Origin: Schleiferilactobacillus harbinensis DSM 16991
GTDB taxonomy: Bacteria > Bacillota > Bacilli > Lactobacillales > Lactobacillaceae
Direction: 5' to 3'
DNA: 37,229 bases
NCBI RefSeq assembly: GCF_000425885.1
Contig: NZ_AUEH01000030.1
Span: 1 to 37,229, forward strand
The translations under genes and the position numbers were made by a program. Position 1 is the first letter of the stretch. Each line of letters opens with the position of its first letter. Shown in pieces: positions 7,989 to 16,058 of the stretch. Below the pieces are notes generated by a model. That model saw nothing but the letters and a program-made list of their open reading frames with translations. It did not search any database and was not told where the DNA came from.

Positions 7989-8312
7989 TTAGCCAATCAG
8001 CTTCATGGCTTGTTGCAAAACAGTCTCGCCATCCATCATGCCATAAGCGCGCATGTCGATGACATCAACCGGAATGTTCTTGTCGGCCAATTTCTTAACG
8101 AATTGATCCTTCATGAAACGAACTTGTGGTCCAAGCAGCAGCACATTGACGTTGTTTTCAGCCAACTTGTTGTCAGCGTCAGAAGCACCCGTTGCGAAGA
8201 TATTCGCTGTAATGCCATCCTTCTTAGCAGCTGCGTCCATGCGCTGCACTAACATGGAAGTGGACATCCCCGCCGCACAAACCAACATGATTGTTTTTTC
8301 ATTTTCAGCCAT
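7989..8312 (-). CDS. PTS lactose/cellobiose-type EIIB component (orphan)
   Basis: The 107-residue cytosolic protein has the phosphocysteine loop MLVCAAGMSTSMLV, with Cys12 as the phosphorylation site, and the conserved LLGPQVRFM. This identifies an EIIB of the lactose/cellobiose/diacetylchitobiose group, which passes phosphate from EIIA to the sugar bound by EIIC. No EIIA, EIIC or glycosidase gene is adjacent; it has its own promoter and terminator. It therefore either serves an EIIC encoded elsewhere or has a regulatory role. The start is ATG 8312 with AAGGAG 9 bases upstream. Confidence 0.92.
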   Translation of the reverse strand: MAENEKTIMLVCAAGMSTSMLVQRMDAAAKKDGITANIFATGASDADNKLAENNVNVLLLGPQVRFMKDQFVKKLADKNIPVDVIDMRAYGMMDGETVLQQAMKLIG

Positions 8313-8364
8313 TGTAATAATCTCCTTTTCGTTATCTCAAGAGTGATTCGTTCTTGACTCTTTA

Positions 8365-8393
8365 AGAATACACGCGTAAGCGTTTCATGTCAA
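8365..8393 (-). promoter_or_regulatory. Promoter with imperfect cre-like spacer for PTS IIB
   Basis: On the minus strand TTGACA (8388-8393) and TATTCT (8365-8370) are separated by exactly 17 bases. The spacer starts TGAAACGCTTACGCG, which resembles a catabolite-responsive element but is one base short of the consensus spacing. CcpA control is thus possible and not established. Confidence 0.7.
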
Positions 8394-8485
8394 CTAAACG
8401 TTATTTTAGACCAATTGAAAACATGACTACAGTCCGTAGTGGTCACGCTTACCGCAGCGTCGCAGTTAATGGGCTGCGTGTTATT

Positions 8486-9517
8486 TTATACAGGACTTGT
8501 TTCTTTGCTGAGGGGAAACGACAGGCTGGGATCGGCGTTGAGAGTCAGGTCGCCGCGAATACCTTGGGCGTAGGCCACATGGGCCGCTGCACCGATCATG
8601 GCGGCGTTATCCCCGCACAGCCGTAACGGCGGGATAAGCAACTGAGGCGGATCAGGCAGTTTAGCCAATTCCGCCTGCATGCGTGTCCGCAACCCCTGAT
8701 TAGCTGCCACACCGCCGGCAATCACCAATTGATGGACCGGATGGGTCTGAAGTGCCCGTAATGTTTTGCCCACCAGAATGTCCAAGACAGCGTCCTGAAA
8801 ACTGGTAGCCAAGTCAGCCTTGTTCAGCGTCTCCCCCACCTGTTCAGCATGATGGACAGTGTTGATGAAGGCACTCTTCAATCCGGAGAAACTAAAGTCA
8901 AGATTATGTTCTTCCATCATCGCCCGGGGGAAATGGAACGTATCTTGGCCCTGATGAGCCAGCTCATCCACCGGCTTGCCCGCGGGATAGGGAATCCCCA
9001 GTACGCGGCCGATCTTATCGTAGGCTTCGCCCACAGCATCGTCCCGGGTGTCGCCGATGATCTGAAAGTCGTAGGCGCTGGCCATATAAACCAGCTCCGT
9101 ATGACCGCCCGAGACCAATAATGCCAGCAACGGGAAATGGAACGGCGCCACATAGCTGGCCGCATAGGTATGACCGGCCATGTGGTTGACCGGGATCAAG
9201 GGCAAGTGGTGGGCGAAAGCAATCGTCTTCGCCGCGGTCACGCCAATCAGCAACGCGCCCACTAGGCCCGGTCCATAAGTCACCGCGACAGCGGTCAAAT
9301 CAGCATAGGTCACACCGGCTTCGGTCATCGCCTCTTCCGTACACCGGGTAATCTGTTGTACATGGTGGCGGCTGGCCACCTCCGGCACGACCCCGCCGAA
9401 GCGTTTATGGCTGTTAATTTGAGTGGCAATGATGTTGCTTAAGATTTTCGTACCGTTTTCAACCACCGCCACACTGGTTTCATCACAACTGGATTCAAAG
9501 GCGAGAATTAATTCACG
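8486..9517 (-). CDS. tsaD: tRNA N6-adenosine threonylcarbamoyltransferase TsaD
   Basis: This enzyme transfers the threonylcarbamoyl group to A37 of ANN-decoding tRNAs (t6A), acting with TsaB and TsaE. The 343-residue protein starts with [15 protein letters not shown], carries the iron-binding HMAGH motif (His113 and His117), and shows the ASKH-fold phosphate motifs [10 protein letters not shown] and [11 protein letters not shown]. The start is GTG 9517. GGAGG is about 12 bases upstream, inside the end of rimI, and a TTG at 9550 would add non-conserved residues. It follows tsaB and rimI, a standard Firmicutes arrangement; TsaE is not in the window. Confidence 0.95.
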   Translation of the reverse strand, partial: RELILAFESSCDETSVAVVENGTKILSNIIATQINSHKRFGGVVPEVASRHHVQQITRCTEEAMTEAGVTYADLTAVAVTYGPGLVGALLIGVTAAKTIAFAHHLPLIPVNHMAGHTYAASYVAPFHFPLLALLVSGGHTELVYMASAYDFQIIGDTRDDAVGEAYDKIGRVLGIPYPAGKPVDELAHQGQDTFHFPRAMMEEHNLDFSFSGLKSAFINTVHHAEQVGETLNKADLATSFQDAVLDILVGKTLRALQTHPVHQLVIAGGVAANQGLRTRMQAELAKLPDPPQLLIPPLRLCGDNAAMIGAAAHVAYAQGIRGDLTLNADPSLSFPLSKETSPV

Positions 9518-9524
9518 CACAGAG

Positions 9525-10103
9525 CTATTCAGCCTCCTTCTCTGATTCAATGGTCAAAATCATATTTCGCGCATCCATCTGATCGGCAATGTAGTAATTC
9601 GGCTTGATGGCCCCATCGCGAAAGCCTAAGGCGTGATACAGGGCAATGGCCGGGGCGTTATCCACCCGTACTTCGAGGGTCATCTTCGGCATCTCCGCTG
9701 TCTTGGCCCGCTCAATCATCGTCGTCAACAAAAAGCGGCCCAAGCCGCGCCGCTGCCAATCTGGATCAACCGCCAGATTCGTGACATGCGCTTCGTTGGG
9801 CGTAAACCAAGTGCCAATGTATGCCACGAGGTCGCTTTGATGGAAAATATTCAAATATAATGCCTTGTCGTACCGGCGCAGTTCTGAGTGAAAGGCGCGG
9901 GCATCCCAGGGCTGACGGCCGGCATAAATTCGCCGTTCCACTGCCAGCATGGCAGGAATATCGGCCTCCACCGCCTTTTTCATCCGGTAGGTGACATCTT
10001 TGATCGTGACCGGCTGCTCCGTAAATTGCAATACGTCAAGCGGTTCGGCGCGTCCGAACCAGGACTTAAACTTCCTCAACATAGGGTGCATGTCCCTCAT
10101 CAT
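9525..10103 (-). CDS. rimI: Ribosomal protein S18 alanine N-acetyltransferase RimI (GNAT)
   Basis: The 192-residue GNAT acetyltransferase has the acetyl-CoA loop [12 protein letters not shown], the preceding strand VTNLAV, and the C-terminal signature [13 protein letters not shown]. RimI acetylates the N-terminal alanine of ribosomal protein S18. It carries a roughly 45-residue N-terminal extension ([11 protein letters not shown] and onwards) that the minimal RimI lacks. The start chosen is ATG 10103, with GGAGG 10 bases upstream; ATGs at 10100 and 10091 are alternatives. Its 5' end overlaps the end of tsaB by 38 bases, and its 3' end carries the ribosome site for tsaD, so the three genes are tightly coupled. 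Confidence 0.88.
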   Translation of the reverse strand: MMRDMHPMLRKFKSWFGRAEPLDVLQFTEQPVTIKDVTYRMKKAVEADIPAMLAVERRIYAGRQPWDARAFHSELRRYDKALYLNIFHQSDLVAYIGTWFTPNEAHVTNLAVDPDWQRRGLGRFLLTTMIERAKTAEMPKMTLEVRVDNAPAIALYHALGFRDGAIKPNYYIADQMDARNMILTIESEKEAE

Positions 10104-10806
10104 GGTGGTGTCGCCTCCATTCCTGCTCGGCCTGTGTCTGGCGGTAGTAGGTGGGTACAAAATCATGCAGATCAGCCACCGGCGTCATCGCTGGCGCCCA
10201 CAGCGCCAACCGGCTGGTCTTGGGTAAAGCAGCCAAGGGTTCCGCGAAGGCGGCCCGGTCGCCCAAGACGCTGCGGATATGCTCTTGGTACGCAACTGGG
10301 ATGTTCCCAACCACGATCACCGGCTGCCGCAAGGCCGCGACACCAGCTAACAGTTCAGCCAGCGGTTCATGCTGGGGCAGCAGCACATTTTGCGGCCCCG
10401 TGGCTTCCTGTCCAGGGACCCACTGATATACCCCGGCAAAAACGTTCTCGTGGCGCGCGTCGATCAGCGGCATGATCATCCGCGGATCAGCGGCCCCCAC
10501 ATTACCGGCCAGCAGCTGCAGCGAGGTTGTTGCCACCAGCGGAATACCCAACGTCCAGGCCAAGGTCTTGGCTGTCGTCACGCCGATGCGCACCCCGGTA
10601 TAACTCCCCGGACCGCTGGTGACAGCAATTCGTTCCAGTTGTTCAACCGGTGTTTCTGTGTGCTCCAGCAGCTCGCTGATGACTGGCAGCAGCGTTTGGC
10701 TATGGGTCCGCCGCATATTCAGCGTCACCGTCCCCAACACTGTCTCGTCTTCACTCACCGCGACACTCAACGGCTGATTCGCTGTATCAATTGCTAAAAC
10801 CCGCAA
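10066..10806 (-). CDS. tsaB: t6A biosynthesis protein TsaB
   Basis: The 246-residue ASKH-fold protein starts with MRVLAIDTANQPLSVAV and has the conserved SGPGSYTGVRIGVTTAK block near residue 65, plus PLIDARHENVFAGVY. It lacks the His pair of TsaD, as expected for the non-catalytic partner that forms the TsaB-TsaD dimer in threonylcarbamoyl-tRNA synthesis. It is the first gene of tsaB-rimI-tsaD, begins about 25 bases after folT, and overlaps rimI by 38 bases at its end. Confidence 0.93.
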   Translation of the reverse strand: MRVLAIDTANQPLSVAVSEDETVLGTVTLNMRRTHSQTLLPVISELLEHTETPVEQLERIAVTSGPGSYTGVRIGVTTAKTLAWTLGIPLVATTSLQLLAGNVGAADPRMIMPLIDARHENVFAGVYQWVPGQEATGPQNVLLPQHEPLAELLAGVAALRQPVIVVGNIPVAYQEHIRSVLGDRAAFAEPLAALPKTSRLALWAPAMTPVADLHDFVPTYYRQTQAEQEWRRHHHDEGHAPYVEEV

Positions 10807-10830
10807 ATCCTTCGACTCCCCTCAATCCAT

Positions 10831-11364
10831 TTATTTACTTTGCAACTGCGCCGTCCCTGGTACCCGCACCAATACTTTCAGCACCGAATACAGAATAACG
10901 ATCTGAATCGGGGCAGAAATGAATTGCTTAAGCAACCGCCAAGAAATCAGCAGTGGCCATGGGGTTTGGTACATGAACCGGACCCAGAGGGTATTCATGA
11001 GCATATTGACAATGATCGTCACACTCACCACCCCGAGAATCGTATACCGCCATTCGACCGGCCGATTATGCAGCCAATAGCCGTATAACGCTCCAGCCAT
11101 GATCGCCGACAGGGTGAAGCCAAAGTAGAAAATCCCCCCGCCGCCGAGAAAGAACCCGATGATATCGTCGGCGCCGCTGGCGAAAGCTGCCCAGAACGGT
11201 CCGAAGAAATAACCCAACAGTGCGGTACCAATGAAACCAAAACCCACCTTGACCAATGAATCGCTGCCGACGCTGATTTTAGCCAATACCAGTTGTACGG
11301 CCATCAGAATTGCCAGCCAAATGATTTGGCGTGTGGTGAGCTTCCAGGAATGTTGTGTTGTCAT
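10831..11364 (-). CDS. folT: Folate ECF transporter S component FolT
   Basis: This 177-residue membrane protein is the substrate-binding subunit of an energy-coupling-factor folate transporter. It shares the EcfA-EcfA'-EcfT module encoded elsewhere. It shows LTTRQIIWLAILMAVQLVL, the VKVGFGFIGTALLGYFFGP block and a Gly-rich FFLGGGGIFYFGFTLSA segment, all typical of the folate S family. About five to six transmembrane segments are visible. The start is ATG 11364, 8 bases after GGGAG; ATG 11373 would abut that site. The identification is strengthened by a THF riboswitch directly upstream and an SD-masking hairpin. The tsaB cluster follows on the same strand, so read-through would put t6A genes partly under folate control. 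Confidence 0.92.
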   Translation of the reverse strand: MTTQHSWKLTTRQIIWLAILMAVQLVLAKISVGSDSLVKVGFGFIGTALLGYFFGPFWAAFASGADDIIGFFLGGGGIFYFGFTLSAIMAGALYGYWLHNRPVEWRYTILGVVSVTIIVNMLMNTLWVRFMYQTPWPLLISWRLLKQFISAPIQIVILYSVLKVLVRVPGTAQLQSK

Positions 11365-11368
11365 GTCT

Positions 11369-11391
11369 GACATCTCCCTACTGGAGCTGTC
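11369..11391 (-). promoter_or_regulatory. Shine-Dalgarno-sequestering hairpin of folT
   Basis: On the minus strand GACA-g-CTCC pairs with GGAG-a-TGTC around the loop AGTAG, placing the folT ribosome site GGGAG in the 3' arm just 5 bases from ATG 11364. This is a ready expression platform for translational control by the THF riboswitch upstream. Confidence 0.72.
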
Positions 11392-11402
11392 GCAAAGAAA
11401 TC

Positions 11403-11498
11403 TTGCGGCGAATGCGGCCCCAACACCGCAAGCTAATGCTTTTCCAGCCGCAGTTCACATTCCGTTCCTGCGGCACTTAACGCGTGGGGCCTACTCCG
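11403..11498 (-). ncRNA. Tetrahydrofolate (THF) riboswitch upstream of folT
   Basis: The minus strand carries the family-defining string GCGTTAAGTG, preceded by GGAGTAG and a stem arm (CCCCACGC). An internal hairpin CCGC/GCGG follows, whose region contains ACGGAATGTG, then the return arm GCGGTGTTGGGG. A GCATTCGCC tail can form the known long-range pseudoknot (GAATG with CATTC; the usual pair is GGATG with CATCC). Position, order and compensatory change fit the THF riboswitch class that controls folT genes in Firmicutes. Exact ends are estimates. Confidence 0.85.
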
Positions 11499-11506
11499 TA
11501 TTTTTT

Positions 11507-11541
11507 ATTGTAAATACGTGTTATATCATGCAACATATAAT
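11507..11541. promoter_or_regulatory. Divergent promoter region folT / ansA
   Basis: On the minus strand a perfect -10 TACAAT (11507-11512) precedes the THF riboswitch by about 9 bases, with TTGCAT 15 bases further upstream. On the plus strand TATAAT (11536-11541) could drive the asparaginase gene, leaving a leader of about 120 bases with no recognised riboswitch. The two promoters overlap head to head. Confidence 0.5.
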
Positions 11542-11668
11542 TTGCAAAAGCAAGCAGAGAGCGCAGCCTCTGGTCGGCGGAGCTCGTTTAGGAGAGACCA
11601 GCCCTCTTCCCTTCACCCCCAAAAGCGAGTACGCTAAAAACAATCTCACACAAGGAGCGATCAACCAA

Positions 11669-12655
11669 TTGAAAAAAATTCTGGTCCTGCATACTGGCGG
11701 TACGATTTCAATGTCGGCCAATGCCAGCGGTGATTTACAGCCCAATGATGAAAATCCGTTAGTAGCCGATGTGGATATGGAAGGCATGTTCCATCATCAG
11801 CTGCAGCTGATTACCGAGGAAATCTTCAATCTGCCCTCGCCCCATGTTACCCCGGAACGGATGCTGGAATTGCGCAACCGGATCGTACGGGCGGAAAACG
11901 ATGAAGGCATTGACGGCGTGGTGATCACCCACGGAACGGATACGCTGGAAGAGACCGCCTACTTTTTGGATCTCACACTGCCCAACACCATTCCAGTCGT
12001 CGTCACCGGTGCAATGCGCGGGGCCAATGAAATTGGCAGCGACGGCTTGCATAATTTCCAAAGTGCCGTTTGGACCGCTAATTCCGATGATGCCCGGGGC
12101 AAAGGCGTCTTGGTCGTCATGAACGACGAGGTGCACACCGCCCGGTTTGTGACCAAGACCCATACCACTAACGTGGCCACCTTCCGCACGCCGACCTTTG
12201 GCCCCATCGGCTTGATTTCTAAGCAGCATGTGAACTTCTTTCAAGAATTGATCCAGCAAACCGTCTGCGACATTGACCATGTCATCGGCGGCGTTTACTT
12301 ATTGAAGGCCTTTGCCGGAATGGATGGCGATTTATTCGACGCCATTGATCAGCCCACCACCCGCGGACTCGTTATTGAGGCCCTCGGTGCTGGCAATCTG
12401 CCCCCAGCCACCTTGCCGGCCCTGCGCTGCCTGCTGGCCCACGATATCCCAGTCGTCCTGGTCTCCCGCTGCTTCAACGGCATCGCCGAAGACGTTTACG
12501 ACTACGAAGGCGGCGGTGTGGAATTGAAGAAAATGGGCGTGGTTTTCTGTCGCGGCCTGAACGGGCAAAAGGCCCGGATCAAGCTGCTGGTCGGCCTGAG
12601 CAACGGGATGCAGGGCGAAACTCTGCACCATTATGTGAACAACGCCTTTTCATAA
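11669..12655 (+). CDS. L-asparaginase (type I/II family)
   Basis: The 328-residue hydrolase converts L-asparagine to aspartate and ammonia. Both catalytic threonine motifs are present: LHTGGTISMS at the N-terminus and ITHGTDTLEETAYFLDLTL near residue 87. The conserved VTGAMRGANEIGSDG block follows. There is no signal peptide, so it should be cytosolic. The open frame runs upstream to 11231, but the start used is TTG 11669 with AAGGAG (11652-11657) 11 bases upstream. This places the first catalytic motif at the usual distance from the N-terminus, and the upstream frame overlaps the folT riboswitch. It ends at the strong terminator 12661-12701. Confidence 0.9.
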   Translation: MKKILVLHTGGTISMSANASGDLQPNDENPLVADVDMEGMFHHQLQLITEEIFNLPSPHVTPERMLELRNRIVRAENDEGIDGVVITHGTDTLEETAYFLDLTLPNTIPVVVTGAMRGANEIGSDGLHNFQSAVWTANSDDARGKGVLVVMNDEVHTARFVTKTHTTNVATFRTPTFGPIGLISKQHVNFFQELIQQTVCDIDHVIGGVYLLKAFAGMDGDLFDAIDQPTTRGLVIEALGAGNLPPATLPALRCLLAHDIPVVLVSRCFNGIAEDVYDYEGGGVELKKMGVVFCRGLNGQKARIKLLVGLSNGMQGETLHHYVNNAFS

Positions 12656-12660
12656 TCTTG

Positions 12661-12701
12661 GATACAAAAATGGCAGCCCGTGCGGCTGCCATTTTTGTAT
12701 C
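12661..12701. terminator. Bidirectional terminator, 18-bp perfect stem
   Basis: GATACAAAAATGGCAGCC pairs perfectly with GGCTGCCATTTTTGTATC around a 5-base loop. It lies between the convergent asparaginase (plus) and thioesterase (minus) genes. Confidence 0.9.
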
Positions 12702-12703
12702 GA

Positions 12704-13444
12704 TCAATCTTCAGCCCAATGCAAAATGGCCTCAGTATTCATTTCGTCATTGTGCCGAATCAAGTGATGGGTTGCTAACGCATCTTCCGGATCCGCCAGA
12801 TACAAGGATTCCGCCGTGTCGCCGTATTGAATCTCCCGTTCATAGCGAATATCGACTTGCGTCAGCGCATGATGCAGGACAAAATCCAACGGCAGCGTAT
12901 CAATCATCCAATCGAAATAATGCACATTATTCACGTGATGGTTAGAATCGATATCCTGGTACCGCACCCGGTAAGGCTTCATCAAAGCATCCGTGTAATC
13001 CATCTTATTGATCCGGGGGAACTTCAAGACCGTCTTTTCTTCCTTGGTGTGGAACGGAGCCACTAATTCATCGATGATCGGCACCATTTTGCGGGTGCTA
13101 AAGCTCATCATCACAAAGGTCGCCGTGACATGGGCCAATTCAGTACCCTGATCATCCAGCACCCAGAACTCGCGATAACAGAAGAACCGGTTGCGGCTGG
13201 ACGCCGCGGTGCGCAATTCCAGCTTGTCGCCCACTTTAGGCAGGCGGGTAAACGTCATGTGGTACTGCGTAATGACCCAGCCGACACCATGCGCATGGGT
13301 TTTATCTTCGCCGACACCAAGCGCTTCCGTTTGATGCTCCGACGCCATGATCAAAATTTCCATCAGACTGGATAAATGGATCTCTTCCCGAGTATTGACC
13401 ATGAAGTACGGGACTGTATAGTGTTCAGACCAAATTAGGGCCAT
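12704..13444 (-). CDS. Acyl-ACP thioesterase (FatA/FatB-like)
   Basis: The 246-residue enzyme is a double hot-dog thioesterase that releases fatty acids from acyl carrier protein. The first half has the SLMEILIMASEHQTEALG helix and WVITQYHMTF strand. The second half has the active-site region RYQDIDSNHHVNNVHYFDWM, with the Asp/Asn-x-His pattern of plant-type acyl-ACP thioesterases. The ATG at 13444 has AGG 9 bases upstream. It is 10 bases after rsmI and is the last gene of the long minus-strand replication operon in this window. Chain-length specificity cannot be read. Confidence 0.9.
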   Translation of the reverse strand: MALIWSEHYTVPYFMVNTREEIHLSSLMEILIMASEHQTEALGVGEDKTHAHGVGWVITQYHMTFTRLPKVGDKLELRTAASSRNRFFCYREFWVLDDQGTELAHVTATFVMMSFSTRKMVPIIDELVAPFHTKEEKTVLKFPRINKMDYTDALMKPYRVRYQDIDSNHHVNNVHYFDWMIDTLPLDFVLHHALTQVDIRYEREIQYGDTAESLYLADPEDALATHHLIRHNDEMNTEAILHWAED

Positions 13445-13454
13445 TCGGCATTAC

Positions 13455-14348
13455 CTACTTTCTTTCCTGTTCAGCAAGATATTCTTGATACACGTCCTGG
13501 CGGTGCCAACCGCTTTCCTTGGCGACGGCCTTGGCCGCCATCGTCGGCTTCTCGCCATGGGCCACCCGATCCTGGACTGCCGCCCGAACGGCTTCTCCCG
13601 ACCAGGTGACTGTTTCCGCTTGGGCTGCGGGCGGGGCTAAAATGATCACCATTTCGCCCTTAGGCGAGTTATCCGCAACCCAGGCAGCCACTGCGGCGGC
13701 GGTTCCCCGGATGTAAGACTCGAACTTCTTCGTCACTTCCCTGGCGACCACGATTTTCCGCTCACCGCCCACCACTTCCGCAAAGCGAGCCAATGTCTTG
13801 GCGATTCGCATGGGTGATTCATAATAGATCGTTGTCATCGGCAACTGGGCGTATTCGGTCAAAAACTTCTTCTGCTCCTGACTCTTCCGCGGCAAAAAAC
13901 CAATGAAGGCAAAGGGCTGGGTGACTAATCCGGAGGCAATCAGCGCGGTCATCCCGGCATTGGGTCCAGGCAGCGCCACCACCGGAATGTCAGCGGCCAC
14001 ACAAGCGGCCACGAGTTCCTGCCCCGGATCACTGATGGCCGGCATCCCCGCGTCAGAAACCTGGGCGATGCTCTCCCCTTGCTGCAAACGGGCCAGCAAA
14101 ACGGGAATCCGGGCTTGCGTATTGTGCTCATGGAAGCTGATCTGCCGGGTATCAATGGTGAAATGCGTCAGCAGCTTCTGAGTATTGCGCGTATCCTCAG
14201 CCGCAATCAGATCAACCCCGCGCAGGATATCCACCGCCCGAGGCGAGAAATCGCTCAGATTGCCAATGGGGGTGGGCACCAGATACAGCGTCCCAGTGGT
14301 GTGCTCACCGAAACTGCGCTGGACCTGGACCGCGTTATCGTTCGCCAT
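13455..14348 (-). CDS. rsmI: 16S rRNA (cytidine-1402-2'-O)-methyltransferase RsmI
   Basis: The 297-residue SAM-dependent enzyme belongs to the tetrapyrrole-methylase fold and methylates the 2'-OH of C1402 in 16S rRNA. It contains LYLVPTPIGNLSDFSPRAV, AAEDTRNTQKLL, SDAGMPAISDPG and ALPGPNAGMTALIASGL, all diagnostic for RsmI. The start is ATG 14348, overlapping the end of yabA by 14 bases; ATG 14357 is an alternative, and neither has a strong ribosome site, consistent with translational coupling. yabA-rsmI adjacency is conserved in Firmicutes. Confidence 0.95.
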   Translation of the reverse strand: MANDNAVQVQRSFGEHTTGTLYLVPTPIGNLSDFSPRAVDILRGVDLIAAEDTRNTQKLLTHFTIDTRQISFHEHNTQARIPVLLARLQQGESIAQVSDAGMPAISDPGQELVAACVAADIPVVALPGPNAGMTALIASGLVTQPFAFIGFLPRKSQEQKKFLTEYAQLPMTTIYYESPMRIAKTLARFAEVVGGERKIVVAREVTKKFESYIRGTAAAVAAWVADNSPKGEMVIILAPPAAQAETVTWSGEAVRAAVQDRVAHGEKPTMAAKAVAKESGWHRQDVYQEYLAEQERK

Positions 14349-14697
14349 AAATAACATCCAAACAAAAGGCGCAGTCTTCGTTGTTTTCGCGGCGGGAACC
14401 ATACATCACTGTGCACACGTGATAGCCCTGCTCGTACAACTTTTCTAAGTTCTTTTTCGACTTGGAAAGGCCTTCCTTGGTTTGATTTTTATCGCCCTCG
14501 GGCCGGCTTAATTCCTCCAAGCGGTTGCGCAAATTGACATTTTCAATGCGGAGTTCGGCATTTTTCTCTGTGAGATCCGCCACCTCGTCCGTCATCTTAT
14601 TGGCCAGTGCCAGGGTGTTTTCCGCACTTTCTTTCAATGCCATTAATTCGCGATACAGATCCTGTTTTTCAACTTCTTGTTCAGTCACCTGCGTCAC
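14335..14697 (-). CDS. yabA: Replication initiation control protein YabA
   Basis: The 120-residue protein has the two YabA parts: an N-terminal coiled coil (about residues 5-65, used for tetramerisation) and a C-terminal zinc-binding domain with HVC near residue 95 and CAFC near residue 110. A short basic linker (KKNLEKLY) joins them. YabA binds DnaA and the sliding clamp DnaN to prevent over-initiation of replication. It sits 16 bases after holB and overlaps rsmI. In Bacillus ricT (yaaT) lies between holB and yabA; it is not present here. Confidence 0.93.
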   Translation of the reverse strand: MTQVTEQEVEKQDLYRELMALKESAENTLALANKMTDEVADLTEKNAELRIENVNLRNRLEELSRPEGDKNQTKEGLSKSKKNLEKLYEQGYHVCTVMYGSRRENNEDCAFCLDVIYGER

Positions 14698-14713
14698 CTT
14701 TCTTATATCCCGC

Positions 14714-15715
14714 TTACGTTAGAGAACTGAGTATTTGCGCCGTTAAGCGTTCGAGCAAGCCTTGGAAGCCCACGTTGCCCTGCAGCCGGCGCTGGGCCGC
14801 CAAGGCATCGCTGACCGCGGCGGTCATGACGGCCGGCGGCAAAGCCTGAGCCACCGCCGTACATTGCGTCCGCTGCTGGGGAAAATGACCGGGCAGCGCA
14901 GGGGCATATTGGGCCATGAGAATATCTTGCAACGCTGTGATCAGAATATCCAGGAATAAGTTCTGCGTTGGCCGGTCCTTGACCAGCGGCATGATTCGCG
15001 TTTGGACCAGAATGAATGCCTGCCAATCGCCGCGCCCCACTGCTGTCAGCCACTGCCAGGCAGTCTCAATGAGCGGCGTCAAATTCTTGTCTGTTGCCAA
15101 TTCCCGGGCCGTGGTCACCGACGTCCCCAACGCACTGAATAATGGGGCTAACTCTGGGCTGAGTCCCTCCTCAGTCAATTTATCGGCGACTTGGGCCGCA
15201 CTAACCGGCGGAAAATCAATGACCTGCACCCGGGACAGGATCGTCGGCAGCAATCGCTGCTTTTGCTCACTCACCAAAATGATCAGCACCGGCCCTGGCG
15301 GTTCCTCAATAAACTTCAGTAAGGAATTCGCCGCCCCGGGCGTCAGCAGATCGGCTTGGTCAATTTCAAAGATTCGACGGGATTGTTCCAACCCCGTCCG
15401 AGTCATTTCTTGGCGCAAATAGCGAATATCATCGACCTTGATCGTCGCGCCGGTGGGAACGATCTTCAAAAAATCCGGGTGGTTGCCGGACAACACCTGT
15501 CGACAGTGAGGACATTGGCCGCAGGGCTGGTCATTTTGTATATTACTGCAAAAAAGGCGCAACGCGACCCACTGGGCGAGGGCGGTTGTGCCGCTTTCTT
15601 GCGTTCCGCTGAACAGATAAGCATGGGCGAGTTTATCATCCTTGATCAGCGTATTGAAATGCTGGACCAAGGTGGGCTGCAACCGGGTCACGGCCCATTG
15701 CGTGTCGGCTGGCAT
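14714..15715 (-). CDS. holB: DNA polymerase III delta' subunit HolB
   Basis: The 333-residue clamp-loader subunit has an AAA+ fold with a degenerate P-loop (FSGTQESGTTALA, no Lys), a zinc module with four cysteines around residues 55-71 (last part CGQCPHC), and the sensor region AANSLLKFIEEP. The sequence LLPTILSRVQVIDF carries the SRC-like arginine finger motif as SRV. Loss of the Walker A lysine is normal for delta', which opens the clamp without hydrolysing ATP. The start codon overlaps the darA stop by one base (15715), indicating coupled translation. Confidence 0.93.
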   Translation of the reverse strand: MPADTQWAVTRLQPTLVQHFNTLIKDDKLAHAYLFSGTQESGTTALAQWVALRLFCSNIQNDQPCGQCPHCRQVLSGNHPDFLKIVPTGATIKVDDIRYLRQEMTRTGLEQSRRIFEIDQADLLTPGAANSLLKFIEEPPGPVLIILVSEQKQRLLPTILSRVQVIDFPPVSAAQVADKLTEEGLSPELAPLFSALGTSVTTARELATDKNLTPLIETAWQWLTAVGRGDWQAFILVQTRIMPLVKDRPTQNLFLDILITALQDILMAQYAPALPGHFPQQRTQCTAVAQALPPAVMTAAVSDALAAQRRLQGNVGFQGLLERLTAQILSSLT

Positions 15716-16044
15716 TAGAACTGGTGGAACTGCTCAACCGGCAGGACAAAGACTGTCGCGCCGCCCACTTGCACCTCGATCGGGTAAGACAGCGAGCTGT
15801 CGCCAGTCACATCCATGCTGACCGGCGGAGTCATGAATTGTTCCCGGGCATGAGAGGTCTTCTTGATGAGCGCCAGCACTTCCTCCACACGTTCGTCTTC
15901 GATCCCGATGATGAACGTGGTGTTCCCCGATTTTAAGAAGCCGCCGGTCGTCGACAGCTTGGTCGCCCGAATATTGGCGTCAATGAACTCATTCTGGAGC
16001 ATGCTGCTATCTTTGTCTTGGACAATCGCCATGATCAATTTCAT
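15715..16044 (-). CDS. darA: Cyclic di-AMP receptor DarA (PstA/YaaQ)
   Basis: The 109-residue protein is the PII-like c-di-AMP receptor. It shows MKLIMAIVQDKDS at the start, RATKLSTTGGFLKSGNTTF near residues 26-44 (the ligand loop) and FMTPP near residue 70. Trimeric DarA binds c-di-AMP between subunits; the downstream target is unknown in most species. It lies 14 bases after tmk and overlaps holB by one base. Confidence 0.94.
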   Translation of the reverse strand: MKLIMAIVQDKDSSMLQNEFIDANIRATKLSTTGGFLKSGNTTFIIGIEDERVEEVLALIKKTSHAREQFMTPPVSMDVTGDSSLSYPIEVQVGGATVFVLPVEQFHQF

Positions 16045-16058
16045 GCTGGTCTCTCCTC

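Noticed and set aside
8371-8387. cre site in the PTS IIB promoter
   Set aside because: It resembles the consensus but lacks one base of the spacing; kept only as cre-like in the promoter entry.
11542-11660. T-box or other riboswitch in the asparaginase leader
   Set aside because: Some inverted repeats (CTGGTC with GACCAG) occur, but no T-box sequence or other known core was found.
11231-11668. Upstream extension of the asparaginase frame
   Set aside because: It crosses the folT riboswitch, has no homologous look, and a clear ribosome site precedes TTG 11669.
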